From Methanothermococcus sp. SCGC AD-155-C09 (GTDB taxonomy: Archaea > AGJL01 > Methanococci > Methanococcales > Methanococcaceae): DNA of 35,168 nucleotides. This document shows, piece by piece, positions 1 to 11,500 of the stretch (positions are counted from its first letter, which is position 1; each line of letters starts with the position of its first letter). The translations under genes and the position numbers were made by a program. A model generated the notes under the pieces. The model was not told where the DNA came from, ran no database searches, and worked only from the letters and a program-made list of their open reading frames with translations. The DNA lies in assembly GCA_019561555.1 (NCBI GenBank), contig JAHEQB010000092.1:1-35168 (forward strand), written 5' to 3'.

Positions 1-234
1 GTTATATTTATAACATAAATATTTTATGTGATCATTACTTAATATATTCATGTTATTATATAAAGTATGAGTTTAGATAATTATGTGCTTGACTATAATT
101 CTATAGTTAAATACATAATATTTTAAACTTATAATCTAAAATATAACTAATAAACATAATAAAAAGAATAAACATAAACAATAAAGAGAAATATTTCTAA
201 GTTTTCTACTTTATATTAACCATAAAGTTCAAAT

Positions 235-355
235 GTCCTCTTTATCAGGGAGAATTTGCCCATCCTCCCAGTGCTTGGGAGCATTAAGAAGGGTAATGAC
301 AAGGTTTTCTACTTTTTATTATTTGCTCCTTCTTAAGTATTTTAAAACCTAGATT
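235..355 (-). repeat. Dispersed hairpin repeat family 1, copy A (TTTTAAAATACTTAAGAAGGAG variant)
   Basis: Reverse complement reads TTTTAAAATACTTAAGAAGGAGCAAATAATAAAAAGTAGAAAACC...AATGCTCCCAAGCACTGGGAGG; matches copies C and D. Confidence 0.65.
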
Positions 356-701
356 TTCTATTCTATTTTAATTATTATTCCTTACTTTTTATTTTATAGC
401 GATAATTATAAATTTTCTTAATTTTTTATTAATTAATTCTTTTAAAATTTTTATAATTTTATTTTTCATTGATTTATAATGAAAATTAAAGTTTTTTATT
501 ACTTACAAATAATTAAGATTATATTTTTTTATTTTATTTTAATATTTATTTTTTTAAATTTTTTTCTTTTATTACCACTATGGCATTAATTAAACCTAAA
601 TAAATTAAAAATATAAATGATATAAATAACATTAATAAATGTGTAATTATAATTTTAAAATATATAAATTATAATAAACAGGCAATATTGCTGGTGAGGA
701 G

Positions 702-1676
702 ATGGGAGTACAATTTAATGATTTAATTCCCAAAAGGGAAATACTCTTAAAGGATTTAAAAAATAAAACATTGGCAATTGATTCAATGAATATTTTGTAC
801 CAATTCCTATCAAGTATTAGATTAAATGACGGTAGCCCCTTAAGAAACTCAAAGGGAGAAATTACCTCCATATATAATGGCCTATTCTATAAAAATATAT
901 ATATTCTCGAATATGAGATTACCCCAGTATGGGTATTTGATGGAAAACCTCCAGAATTAAAATATGAAACACGAGAGGAAAGAAAAAAAATTAAGGAAAG
1001 GGCAGCACAGGAGTATAAAAAGGCAAAAAATGAGGGAAATTTAGAGGATATGTATAAATATGCAAAGAGAGTTAATTATTTAGAACCAAAAATAGTGGAA
1101 AATTCAAAGAACCTATTGAGGTTAATGGGAATACCTTACATAAATGCCCCCTCAGAGGGAGAGGCCCAATGTTCATACTTAGTAAAAAAGGGAGAGGCCT
1201 ATGGAGTAGTTAGCCAGGATTATGATGCCCTTCTATATGGGAGTACAAGAATTATTAGAAATATTACCTCCTCAAATAAACCATTGGAATTGATAGAATT
1301 GGAAGAGGTATTAAACCATTTAGGGATAACCTTGGAGGATTTAATAGATGTGGCAATACTTATAGGAACAGATTATAATGTGGGAGGAATTAAGGGAATA
1401 GGTCCAAAAAAAGCCCTAAATATTGTAAAAAATAATATAAAGGAGGAATATGTAAAGGATATTCCAAATTATCATAAAATAAAAAACATATTCAAAAATC
1501 CTGAGATAACGGATAACTATAAATTAAATATGGAATATCCTGATGTAGAGGGCCTGAAAAAATTCCTAATAGATGAGATGGATTTTTCAGAAAAACGGGT
1601 AATTCCCTATATTAAAAAATTGGAAAAATTAATCTATGAAAGAAAGAACCAATCCAAACTGGAGGCTTGGTTTTGA
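702..1676 (+). CDS. fen: Flap endonuclease 1 (FEN1)
   Basis: 324 aa ORF. N-terminal MGVQFNDLIPKREI, catalytic-region motifs WVFDGKPP, APSEGEAQCSYL, SQDYDALLYG and GTDYNVGGIKGIGPKKAL, and a C-terminal PIP-like box QSKLEAWF. Good SD (GGTGAGG) upstream. Confidence 0.97.
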   Translation: MGVQFNDLIPKREILLKDLKNKTLAIDSMNILYQFLSSIRLNDGSPLRNSKGEITSIYNGLFYKNIYILEYEITPVWVFDGKPPELKYETREERKKIKERAAQEYKKAKNEGNLEDMYKYAKRVNYLEPKIVENSKNLLRLMGIPYINAPSEGEAQCSYLVKKGEAYGVVSQDYDALLYGSTRIIRNITSSNKPLELIELEEVLNHLGITLEDLIDVAILIGTDYNVGGIKGIGPKKALNIVKNNIKEEYVKDIPNYHKIKNIFKNPEITDNYKLNMEYPDVEGLKKFLIDEMDFSEKRVIPYIKKLEKLIYERKNQSKLEAWF

Positions 1677-2229
1677 TTATTAATGGTTTTAATGTATTCA
1701 ATTTATATTTAATTATATAATTTATTTTGTTTTTAATTATTATAATATTTAGAGCATTTTAATAAAAAATAAGTAATTAAAAAAATAATAAATATTATAA
1801 AAATAAAATAAAACTTAATAAAAAATTATTATAAAAAATATAAATAAACAAAAATGGAAAAAAGGAATTTAAAGGTAAATATAAAACATCTAAAAAAGAA
1901 GAAGCAAGTATATAAAAATCTAATAAAAAACATAAAACTCCTTAAAAAACCTTACTTCATAAAACATCCTAAGTAGGAGGAGTGTTAAAAAGTAGCAGAT
2001 CTAATAGAAGTTATAAAATCAGGCCTATTTATACCTAATTTTACTTAAAAAGATGAAACAAAGGACTATTAAAGATTTATTACAATTCAATAAAAAATAA
2101 AATAAAAATAAAGAATAAAAATGAATATTTAGAATTAATAAAATAAAAAATAATATAAAATTTATTTTTTAAACAATTTTTAAAAGGAATACCTTAAGAG
2201 TGGCATTGCCCCTTACGTCAAAGTAAGAT

Positions 2230-2355
2230 GCAGGGAAAATCCCTTAGAATATAGAAGGATTAAGAAAAAAATTAACTTTAAAAGTTTAATAAAATCTATA
2301 ATTTTTTTAAATTCCTTAGAGATAGATTTAAGATTTTATTTATTTAACATAATTT
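2230..2355 (+). repeat. Dispersed repeat family 2, copy 1
   Basis: ATCCCTTAGAATATAGAAGGATTAAGAAAAAAATTAACTTTAAAAGTTTAATAAAATCTATAATTTTTTTAAATTCCTTAGAGATAGATTTAAGATTTTATTTATTTAACATA. Confidence 0.55.
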
Positions 2356-2456
2356 CTAAAAATTTTTTTATTAAATATTATATTAATTTTTTAATTATTA
2401 TTTTAAAATTTTATTAATATTTATATTCATTAAAAATAAAAATTTTATGTGGGAAA

Positions 2457-3182
2457 ATGATTAAAACATATAAATTAACAGGATTTTCTGGAATTATATC
2501 TCTCCTTATAATATTTATTTTACTTATAATCTTGGCAATAATGCTATCTCCCTTTATTATAGTACTTATATTCCTAATAGTGATCTATCTAATCTATAGA
2601 AAATCTAAAAAATCCATTAAGGTAATATTAAGGGAGATTAAAAAGAAAAAAATAAAGATAACTGATGAATCAAGTAAGGGAGAGATAGAGATACATTTTG
2701 CAAAAAATATCCCTGTGAAACCTGGCGAAGTTGATAAATCTGAAGGTAATAGAGATAGAGATATTAAGGATAATAAAAAATACGATAGTGGTAATAAATA
2801 TAACACTAAGGAATATAATAATAACAAGGATGTTAATAATTATTATGATATAGGTACCATAACAATAGAAAATAGGGAGGAGAAAAATCTAAATAATATA
2901 GTAGAGGATGGATTTATAAAATATTTAATAGGCAAGGGCTTTATCCCCAAGGATGGAACACTTTACTATAATAATAAATCAATATATCCCATTTATAAAA
3001 AATCCTATCCAGTAAATGAAATTATTAGATTGTATTCAACTAAGCCTGAGGTAGATATGATAGTTTTAGGATTAAAGGGAACCCCAGATAACCCAAAATT
3101 CATATATTTTATTCCAATAAATGAATCAAAGGAAAGAATGTCCATAGGAGAACTTAAGGAATACTTAAAAGATTCATTATAG
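2457..3182 (+). CDS. Hypothetical membrane protein: two N-terminal TM segments, charged low-complexity linker, C-terminal conserved domain
   Basis: 241 aa ORF; hydrophobic N-terminus, then an Asn/Lys/Asp/Tyr-rich linker, then a folded-looking segment YLIGKGFIPKDGTLYYNNKSIYPIYKK...MIVLGLKGTPDNPKFIYFIPI. Confidence 0.75.
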   Translation: MIKTYKLTGFSGIISLLIIFILLIILAIMLSPFIIVLIFLIVIYLIYRKSKKSIKVILREIKKKKIKITDESSKGEIEIHFAKNIPVKPGEVDKSEGNRDRDIKDNKKYDSGNKYNTKEYNNNKDVNNYYDIGTITIENREEKNLNNIVEDGFIKYLIGKGFIPKDGTLYYNNKSIYPIYKKSYPVNEIIRLYSTKPEVDMIVLGLKGTPDNPKFIYFIPINESKERMSIGELKEYLKDSL

Positions 3183-3231
3183 TGTATAATGTAAAGCATT
3201 TATAAATTAATTTATATCATTGTGTGGGATT

Positions 3232-3735
3232 ATGGATGTATATGAGGCATTATTTCAAAGATGTTTGGAACATAAAGTAATAATAGATGACCAGGAGGTT
3301 CCCCTATGGAAAATTAAAAGGGAGGACATAGAAAATAAAAATATAAATTTTAATTTGCAATGGGAAAACCTCCAGGATTTAGCAATATCCCTTTATGAAT
3401 TCAAAAAGAAACAATTGGAATCTAAGGAACTTATAAAATTACCATTATATGAGGTAATTGTAGGTATAGCATTTTTAAAATCAAAGGAGTCAGGATATTT
3501 AATTACTGATGATATGAGTAATATATACACCTGTATTAATTACCTAAGTGAGATTATAACTGCAAGAATAAATCATATATCCAGAAGATACTACCTCATT
3601 AAAAAGCCTTTAAATACCAATATTTTTGATGAGGTAATACTTAAATTTCCTCAAAAAAAGGATATTAGAACTAAAAATATGGAAGATTTAAAGAAAATAG
3701 TTTTTAAACTTAAAAATTTAGATTTTGAGATATAA
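3232..3735 (+). CDS. Conserved archaeal hypothetical protein (probable start ATG 3232 rather than TTG 3220)
   Basis: The ORF track begins at a TTG codon (3220); an in-frame ATG at 3232 gives MDVYEALFQRCLEHKVIIDDQEVPLWKI... No family recognised. Confidence 0.7.
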   Translation: MDVYEALFQRCLEHKVIIDDQEVPLWKIKREDIENKNINFNLQWENLQDLAISLYEFKKKQLESKELIKLPLYEVIVGIAFLKSKESGYLITDDMSNIYTCINYLSEIITARINHISRRYYLIKKPLNTNIFDEVILKFPQKKDIRTKNMEDLKKIVFKLKNLDFEI

Positions 3736-3855
3736 TATAATCATTTATTATTTCCATTATTTTCATGACTCTAAAAAATCGTCTATTCTAAACCTATAAA
3801 AAAAATAATTTAAAAAAATTAAAAATTAAAAAAAATAATAAAATAAAATAGTAAA

Positions 3856-4161
3856 ATTATAGTCATGAACATAATTTTCTAAACTATATCCAATATAAAA
3901 ATAAATAAAAAATAATTTAAAAAAAAATTAAATATTTAAAAAAAATAATAAAATAAAAAAATATAAAATTAGTAAAATAGAAAAAATAAATCTAAATCTT
4001 AGGATATAAGGAAAAAAGTAAATACTTAAAAAAATAGAAATTCCATACTATTACTACTCCCTTACACCCCCAAGCACTGAAAGTGCAGAGGAAACCCTTT
4101 AAGTATTAGATTATTATATTTATAATAAGTTTGAAATATTTTATGTTTTACTACAATATTA
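3856..4161 (+). repeat. Dispersed MITE-like repeat family 1, copy B, with imperfect terminal inverted repeats
   Basis: Left end TTATAGTCATGAACATAATTTTCTAAACTATA; right end reverse complement TTGTAGTAAAACATAAAATATTTCAAACTTAT; core AATACTTAAAAAAATAGAAATTCCATAC...TTACACCCCCAAGCACTGAAAGTGCAGAGGAAACCCTTTAAGTATT. Confidence 0.75.
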
Positions 4162-4234
4162 TATTTTTATTATTTTTTAATAATTATTTATTTTATTTTT
4201 TATAGGTTTTATTATAAATGTTTTTTTAAGTGTA

Positions 4235-4400
4235 TTATAGGCTATAAGTTAAGATATTATGTTCTTAACTATAAAATAAAAACTTATAATTTTAAAATAC
4301 TTAAGAAGGAATAAACTACATAAAAAGTAATAATTTTAGCATTATTTTCCTTAATACTCCTAAGCACTGGAAAGGCAAGCATAATCCTTAAAAACGACAT
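4235..4400 (+). repeat. Dispersed repeat family 1, copy C (variant core)
   Basis: Core TTTTAAAATACTTAAGAAGGAATAAACTACATAAAAAGTAATAATTTTAGCATTATTTTCCTTAATACTCCTAAGCACTGGAAAGGCAAG; preceded by end-like GCTATAAGTTAAGATATTATGTTCTTAACTATAA. Confidence 0.65.
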
Positions 4401-4595
4401 TATAAAAGTTATAATAATCTAAGGTAGTGAGATTTAAAAATATTTTATTTTTTATTAATATTTTATTCTATATTATTTTTAAAAATTATTTTATTATTGA
4501 TTATAAATTTAAGATATTATTTATTTAATTATAATTATTATATTTTAATTATTTTTAATAAAAAATATTTTTAAAACATTATAAAGGTTAAGAAT

Positions 4596-6725
4596 ATGGA
4601 ATATGATGAAAAGGAGTTTTTAGATAAGTATGGAGATAAAATAAAGCAATATATTAAAATTAAATTATCTGAAAATGCAATAAAAAATAATATCTTTGAA
4701 TTTGATATAGAGGATTTTTTAAGTAATTTTCCTGAGATTTGTGAAATAAATGATATAATCATAGAATATCCCATAAATGTTGAAAATACTATTTCTTACA
4801 TATATAAAGAAGCATATATCGAGGTTTTTGGAGAGGATAGCAAAACAAAGAAGGAACTGGAAAAGGTTCAGATAGCCTTAAAAAATCCCATAGGTTGTGA
4901 TAAAAAAATAGATGAAATTAATTCCTCAGATATTAATAAACTTGTGATATTTGAGGGTAATATCATATCAGCAGCAAAGGTATGTGCCCTATTAAAAAAG
5001 GCATGTTTTGTATGTAGAAACTGTGGAACTATAATAAATAAAACAGTAAATGATTATTTTTCAATACCTAAGATGATATGTAGTAATAAAAACTGTAGAG
5101 CCGAAATGTCCCTTGACTTAAGTAATTCTTCCTATGTAAATATCCAGGAGTTGGAAATTCAGCAACCTATAGATTTAATGAAGAATCCAGAGGATCCTCC
5201 AAGGAATATTAAGGTATTTCTTGAAAATTCTGAGGGCATATATTCTGGGAGGGTAAATGTTGTGGGAACAGTAATGAAAAAATCAGTGCGTGCAAATTTA
5301 CCAATTTTTGAAATATATGTTAAAAGTAATAGTATATCCTTAAATGAAAGTTATCAAAAGATAGAGGTAAGGGATATATTAAATCCTGATTTAATAGAGA
5401 CATTGGATGAATTAGGTAAAAAGAAGAATATAGTGGATATACTATCTAACTATCTCATATCCCAGATTAAAGGGTATGATATTGTAAAGAAGGCCATATT
5501 CCTTCAACAGATTAAGGGATGTATAAAGTTCCTACCTGATGGTTCTCCCTTAAGAAGGGATAGCCATATTCTTTTAATTACAGATCCTGGAATAGGAAAA
5601 TCCACAATGTTAAGGAGAATAGCAAGATTGTTTCCTCAAAATTCCTATGCCTCAGTTACCACTGCAACAGGAGGGGGACTTACAGCCAATGTTGTAAGGG
5701 AGAGTACTGAAATAGGGGATGGATGGGTAGTAAAACCTGGAGTATTTGTAAAATCCAATGAGGGTACAGCCTGTATAGATGAACTTACAGTGGATAGGAA
5801 TATTATGAAGTATATTCTTGAGGCCATGGAATCCCAGACCATACATGTAAATAAGGGGGGCATAAATGTAAAACTTCCAGCCAAATGTGCAGTTCTTGCA
5901 GCGTGTAATCCAAAGAGGGGTAGATTTGATAGTAATTTGGGAATAGTTGAGCAGATAAATATTCCCTCTCCCCTTTTAAGTAGATTTGACTTAATATTCC
6001 CATTGAAGGACATACCTGATATAAAAAGAGATGAGGAAATAGCAGAGCATATATTGGATATCCACATAGAGACTGCAACAAAAAACTATTCTGTTCTAAA
6101 ACCAATTGAGATAGATGGTATAATTGTGGATGAAAATTTAATTAAAAGTTATATCATCTATGCCAGAACCTGTGCATACTTTGAGGAGAATCAGGCACTC
6201 TTTATGGGGGAGGGCATAGATGAGAGAAAGTTAAAAAATCCATATTTAACAAAATCTGCAAAGAAGATCATAAAGGACTACTATATCAACATGAGAAAGT
6301 TGGGAGAGGGGGATAATCCAATACCTGTTACTGCGAGACAATTGGAGGCAGCCATAAGAATCTCTGAGATGCATGCCAAGGCAAGGTTATCAAGAAAGGT
6401 TGAAGAAAGGGATGCAAAGATAGCCATAGATATTATTGAAGAATGTTTAAATCAGGTTGCCTATGATCCAGAAACTGGAAAGTATGATATAGGAAAGGCC
6501 ATGGGACAATTGCCAAAATCCAAGTTTGACAAAATGGATAAAATAATAGAGATCATAAGGGAATTATCAGCATTATCAGATAATGGTTTGGCCCATGAGG
6601 AGGACATTATAGAGAGGGCCACTGAGTATAGTATATCAGAAAAGGAAGTGGAGGATTTACTTGAAAAATTGAAAAAGAATGCTGAGATTTATTCTCCAAA
6701 ATTTGGATACTATAAAATTACATAG
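4596..6725 (+). CDS. mcm: MCM family replicative helicase homologue
   Basis: 709 aa; zinc-binding CRNCG...CSNKNC, Walker A TDPGIGKST, Walker B-like TACIDEL, sensor-1 region LAACNPKRGRF, arginine finger region SPLLSRFDLIFPL. Confidence 0.95.
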   Translation: MEYDEKEFLDKYGDKIKQYIKIKLSENAIKNNIFEFDIEDFLSNFPEICEINDIIIEYPINVENTISYIYKEAYIEVFGEDSKTKKELEKVQIALKNPIGCDKKIDEINSSDINKLVIFEGNIISAAKVCALLKKACFVCRNCGTIINKTVNDYFSIPKMICSNKNCRAEMSLDLSNSSYVNIQELEIQQPIDLMKNPEDPPRNIKVFLENSEGIYSGRVNVVGTVMKKSVRANLPIFEIYVKSNSISLNESYQKIEVRDILNPDLIETLDELGKKKNIVDILSNYLISQIKGYDIVKKAIFLQQIKGCIKFLPDGSPLRRDSHILLITDPGIGKSTMLRRIARLFPQNSYASVTTATGGGLTANVVRESTEIGDGWVVKPGVFVKSNEGTACIDELTVDRNIMKYILEAMESQTIHVNKGGINVKLPAKCAVLAACNPKRGRFDSNLGIVEQINIPSPLLSRFDLIFPLKDIPDIKRDEEIAEHILDIHIETATKNYSVLKPIEIDGIIVDENLIKSYIIYARTCAYFEENQALFMGEGIDERKLKNPYLTKSAKKIIKDYYINMRKLGEGDNPIPVTARQLEAAIRISEMHAKARLSRKVEERDAKIAIDIIEECLNQVAYDPETGKYDIGKAMGQLPKSKFDKMDKIIEIIRELSALSDNGLAHEEDIIERATEYSISEKEVEDLLEKLKKNAEIYSPKFGYYKIT

Positions 6726-6897
6726 GGACATGTTAAAATATAATTATTTTTCTACTTTTAAAGTATTAATATTATTTATTAGAAAAAAACTTAATTTTTA
6801 TTAAGAATCAATAAAAAAATAAAAATTAGTTAAAATAAAAATAAAATTATATAATTAAAAAATAATGAATAATTAATATAAAAATAAAAGAATTTAA

Positions 6898-7010
6898 TAT
6901 TTTAAAATACTTAAGAAGAGAAAATACATAAAGATCAAAGGTCCAATTATTATTCTTCTTAGGTGCTCCTAAGTACTGGGGGAGTAGGCAATATTTTTTT
7001 ACAGGATTGA
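6898..7010 (+). repeat. Dispersed repeat family 1, copy D (variant core)
   Basis: TTTTAAAATACTTAAGAAGAGAAAATACATAAAGATC...TCTTCTTAGGTGCTCCTAAGTACTGGGGGAGTAGGCAA. Confidence 0.62.
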
Positions 7011-7311
7011 TTATGAGAGTTTATAATGATCCAAAATAATAAATTTAAAGTATTTTCTTTGTTAATATTATATTTTTTTATTATTTTAATTATATTTAAA
7101 TATTTTTCTTTATTAAGGTTTTATTCTCTATATTTTATTTATCAGTTATTATTATTTTTAAAATATAAAACAAAATATTATTATATATTCAATTATAAGA
7201 TTATAAAAATAAATTATAAAATAAATCACAATACCCTATAAATACAAAATTTATTGTAAAAATCAATATATTGAATATTTATTTAATACATTCCTTATTT
7301 TTTGGGATAGA

Positions 7312-7977
7312 ATGAAATCATTAAAGAATCTAAAAATTTATAACCCAAGGGTATATCATGCCATTGAGATGATAGGCATATTATGTACTTTGGAGATTTT
7401 AATCTCTTTTATACTATCAACATACAATCCCCCCTATGAGCATATTTTAATAAAGATGGATTTTATAGCAATTTCCTTTCTTTCCTTTGAGTTTATTTAT
7501 AAGTTGATTGGAACTAAGAATAAATTAAAGTTCTTTAAAGACCTATACAATATAATAGATGCCGTGGTTATTGGAGCCTTTATACTTTATCTTCTTCAAA
7601 TATACTCTACAAATGCAATTATTAGTTTAAGAATAATCAATGCTGTAAGGATATTGGTACTTTTGAGGGTTGTAAAATTTAAACATCTTAGTTTAAGTCG
7701 TGAAATGGTTAATTTTATTACTATTTTAACTTACTGTTTCATAATCTCCAGTTTTATATGGTTGGCAGAAAATGAGGTAAATCCTGGAATAAATAACTTT
7801 GCAGATGCATTTTATTTTACAGTTATTTCCATAACTACCATAGGATATGGGGATATTACTCCTATGACAATGTGGGGGAAAATAATAATAGTTTTGGCAG
7901 TACTTTATTTAATCTCTGGGCTAATAACTAAAATTCAGTCTGGCCTTTATAATGAATTGGGAAAAAAGGAAAATTAA
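7312..7977 (+). CDS. Voltage-gated-like potassium channel (ion transport family)
   Basis: 221 aa; six-TM-like hydrophobicity, S4-like LRIINAVRILVLLRVVKFKH, pore/selectivity filter TVISITTIGYGDITPMTMWGK. Confidence 0.9.
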   Translation: MKSLKNLKIYNPRVYHAIEMIGILCTLEILISFILSTYNPPYEHILIKMDFIAISFLSFEFIYKLIGTKNKLKFFKDLYNIIDAVVIGAFILYLLQIYSTNAIISLRIINAVRILVLLRVVKFKHLSLSREMVNFITILTYCFIISSFIWLAENEVNPGINNFADAFYFTVISITTIGYGDITPMTMWGKIIIVLAVLYLISGLITKIQSGLYNELGKKEN

Positions 7978-8212
7978 GGCGAGGAATAGGAATTAAAAAA
8001 ATATGGTTTTAGATGGAGCATAAATAATTATTGTGTATAACATTATATAATCCTAAACAAAACTACCTATACTAAACTTATAAATAATAAAATAATAAAA
8101 AATAATTTTAAAAAATAAAAATAATTAAAATAATATATAATAAAGGATAATTAAGATAAAAATAAAATAATTTATGATTTTAAAATATTTAAGAGGAAAT
8201 AATTTATACATT

Positions 8213-8490
8213 TATAGTGAAACATATAACATTTTAAGATTATTATAAATAAAGTAATATCATACTTAAAGAGTTTTTCCCTGCACTTCCAGTGCTTAAA
8301 AGTGTAGGAGGAAGGAGGATAGGGGAGTATGAAACTTCTACTTTTTATGTATTTACTTTCTTTATATAATCATTTATTTTCTATTAAATCTTAAAATTTA
8401 GATTATTTCATTTATATTATATTTTTTAATTTTTAATTTTTTTTTAATTATTTTTTTACTTATTTAGATAATTTTTAATACTATAAATAT
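8213..8490 (-). repeat. Dispersed MITE-like repeat family 1, copy E, immediately upstream of the R-M operon
   Basis: Starts TATAGTGAAACATATAACATTTTAAGATTATTATAAATA; core CATACTTAAAGAGTTTTTCCCTGCACTTCCAGTGCTTAAAAGTGTAGGAGGAAGG...ACTTCTACTTTTTATGTATTTACTTTC; end-like TATTTAGATAATTTTTAATACTATAAATA. Aligns along its length with copy F. Confidence 0.75.
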
Positions 8491-8509
8491 AACCATAGGA
8501 TGTGTAAAA

Positions 8510-11500
8510 ATGAGTACTAATAATAATTTAAAAGAGGAATTAAAAAATAAACTTAGGGAAATATTCCAATTTGAAAGGGAAGATTTAGACTTTGGTATTT
8601 ATAGAATAATGAATTATAAAAGGGAAGAGATTGAGAGGTTTATTGATAAAGAATTAATTGAGGATATACATAAACAGTTAAGTATCTTAAGTGAAGAAAA
8701 AAGAAATGAAATAAGGGAAGAATTTAAAGAAATAAAACAAAAGATAATTGAAGTTTTTGGAGAAGATGCTTTTAAAAATGGAGATTTAAAAGAAGGATTT
8801 AGTGATACGCCCCTTGGAGAAAAATATTATGAAAAGAAAAAACAATTAGAAGAAATTAACCTCTCAGAGGATTTAGAAAAAGAAATCTACAACCATCTAA
8901 TAATCTTCTTCTCAAGGTACTACGATAATGGAGATTTTATAAGTAAGAGAAGATATGGAAAAAATGAAAAATATGTTATTCCCTACAATGGAGAGGAGGT
9001 TTATCTCTACTGGGTAAATAAGGATCAATACTATATAAAAACTACAGAGTATTTTAGAAAATATACCTTTAGAGTTAAAAGATTAACAGTTAATTTTAAA
9101 GTCATAGAGGCAGAAGAAGAAAAGGGAAATATTAAATCTCAGGAAAAGAAGTTTTTTATTTTAAATGAAAAGATATTTGATTTTGATAAAGAGAAAAAAG
9201 AATTAAACATTTACTTTGAATACAGAACTTTAACAGAGAAAGAAAAAGAGAAATACAAGCATGGAAATACAATATCCCAGGATAAGATAAATGAAGAAAC
9301 AATAAAAATATTAGAGGAAAAAATACCACAGAATAGTTTATTAAGGTTAATCTTTGAGAGGGATCCAAAATCCAAGGTAGAAAAAACCCTAATTGAAAAA
9401 CACCTTTATAACTACACAAGGAGGAACACAACTGATTATTTCATTCACAAGGATTTAAAGGGATTCTTAGAAAGGGAATTGGATTTTTACATTAAAAATG
9501 AGTTTTTACAATTGGAGGATTTACAGGTTTTGGAACAAAGGGGATACTTTGATAAATTAAGACTTTATCTCATTGGAGTTAAGGCATTTAGAAATATATC
9601 TTTAAAAATCATTGACTTTTTAGATCAGATTGAAAACTTCCAGAAGAAACTATGGGAGAAGAAAAAGTTTGTTATTAATACCCATTATGTAATCACTATG
9701 GATAAAATTAAGGAGTATGGGGGAGAGGAATTTTTAGAGGATATTTTAGATGAAGTATTAAATAATAGAAAGCAATTAGAGGAATGGAAGGAGTTATTCG
9801 ATATTGAAGTCAAAGATAAGAATGATTTAATTGAGAAGAATACATTGCAAGGTAAAGAATGGAAGAAACTACCCATTGATACAAAATACTTTGATGAAGA
9901 ATTTAAATGGAAGTTATTGGTTTCTTTAAGTGAAAGGAATGATTTGGAGGATATCTTAGATGGGATTTTAATAAAAAGTGAGAATTTTCAAGGTTTGAAT
10001 TTATTGTTAAATAAGTATGGAGAAAGAATTAAAACAATCTATATAGATCCCCCTTACAATACAGGAAGTGATGATTTTCTTTATAAAGATAGTTATCAAA
10101 GTGCCTCATGGCTTACTTTTATTTATAATAGACTTGAACTTTCTAAATATCTTCTTGGAAAAGATGGTGTAATTTTTGTTAGCATAGGTAATAATGCCAA
10201 TTATTATAAGGAATCCTACAAATTAGGCCTTATTCTTGATAATTTATTTAATAAACGTTTTGCAGATTTAATTTGGAAAAGAAGAAGTGCCAGTGGAAGT
10301 TATACCATCTCAGATATTACAGAGATTCACGAGTATATTTTATGTTGGGGAAAAGAGGAATCCCATATATTGAAAAATATTCTTGGACCTAAGAAGTTAG
10401 AGGAATACAAGTATAGGGATAAAAAAGGGATATTTAAATGGCATGATTTGGTGATTCATCAATACACAAAGGAACAAAGGCCAAATCTATTTTATGGGGT
10501 AATTTATAATTTTATAGAGGATAGATTGGATTTTGATAAGGATCTAAAAGAGAGGGATCCATCAAAAGAAGTGGTTATATATCCATCAAATAATGGAAAA
10601 TCAGTCTTTGCAATGACTAAGGAGAGTATGAAGGAGGTTTATAAAAGAGGGGTAATAGGGGTAAAAAGGGAAAAGGATACCTATAAAATAAAGGTAAAAA
10701 AATATTTAGTAGATGAAAATGGGGTTTTAGTAGGAGATCCTTTAAAGAGTATATTGGATGAAAATAAATGGATCTATAAAATTGGAGGCACTAATGAAGC
10801 AACAAAGGAATTAAATAATCTTTTTAATAGTTTTAAATTTAACACTGCAAAACCAACTAACCTAATAAGCCTTCTTATACATGTTTCAACCTTGAAAAGG
10901 GATACAGTTCTGGACTTCTTTGCAGGCTCTGGCACAACTGCCCATGGAGTTATGAAATTAAACAAAGAAGATGGAGGTAAAAGAAAGTTTATTCTAATAG
11001 AAATGGCAGAATATTTTGATACTGTCATTATTCCAAGAATTAAGAAGGTGGCATATTCTTTTAATTGGAAGGAAGGAAAACCACAGGATACTGATGGAAT
11101 TGGGGTATTTTTTAAATACCATACCTTAGAACAGTACGAAGATTCACTGGAAAATATTGAGTTTGAAAAAACACAAAAGGATCTTTTAGAACTTTCAGAT
11201 TACTTTGTTAAATATATGCTTGAATGGGAGACAAAAGGGAGTAGGGCATTCCTTAAGATTGATGACTTAAAGGATCCATTTAACTATAAACTTAAAATAT
11301 TAGAATATTACCAACAAAAAGAGGTTAAAATAGACTTAATAGAAACATTTAATTACCTTCTTGGATTGAATGTTAAAAGATATAAAATATTAAAAAATAA
11401 TAATAGAAAATATTTATTTGTATTTGGAGAAAAAGAAGGCAAAAAAATAGGGATAGTTTGGAGAAGTATGGAAAATATGGACTTTGAGAAAGATAAAGAA

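Noticed and set aside
5645-6105. Minus-strand ORFs inside mcm (140, 64 and 100 aa)
   Set aside because: Antisense shadows of a strongly supported CDS; no recognisable motifs.
7026-7241. 71 aa plus-strand ORF in the track
   Set aside because: Phe/Ile/Tyr/Lys low-complexity translation of AT-rich intergenic DNA next to repeat copy D; no protein-like pattern.
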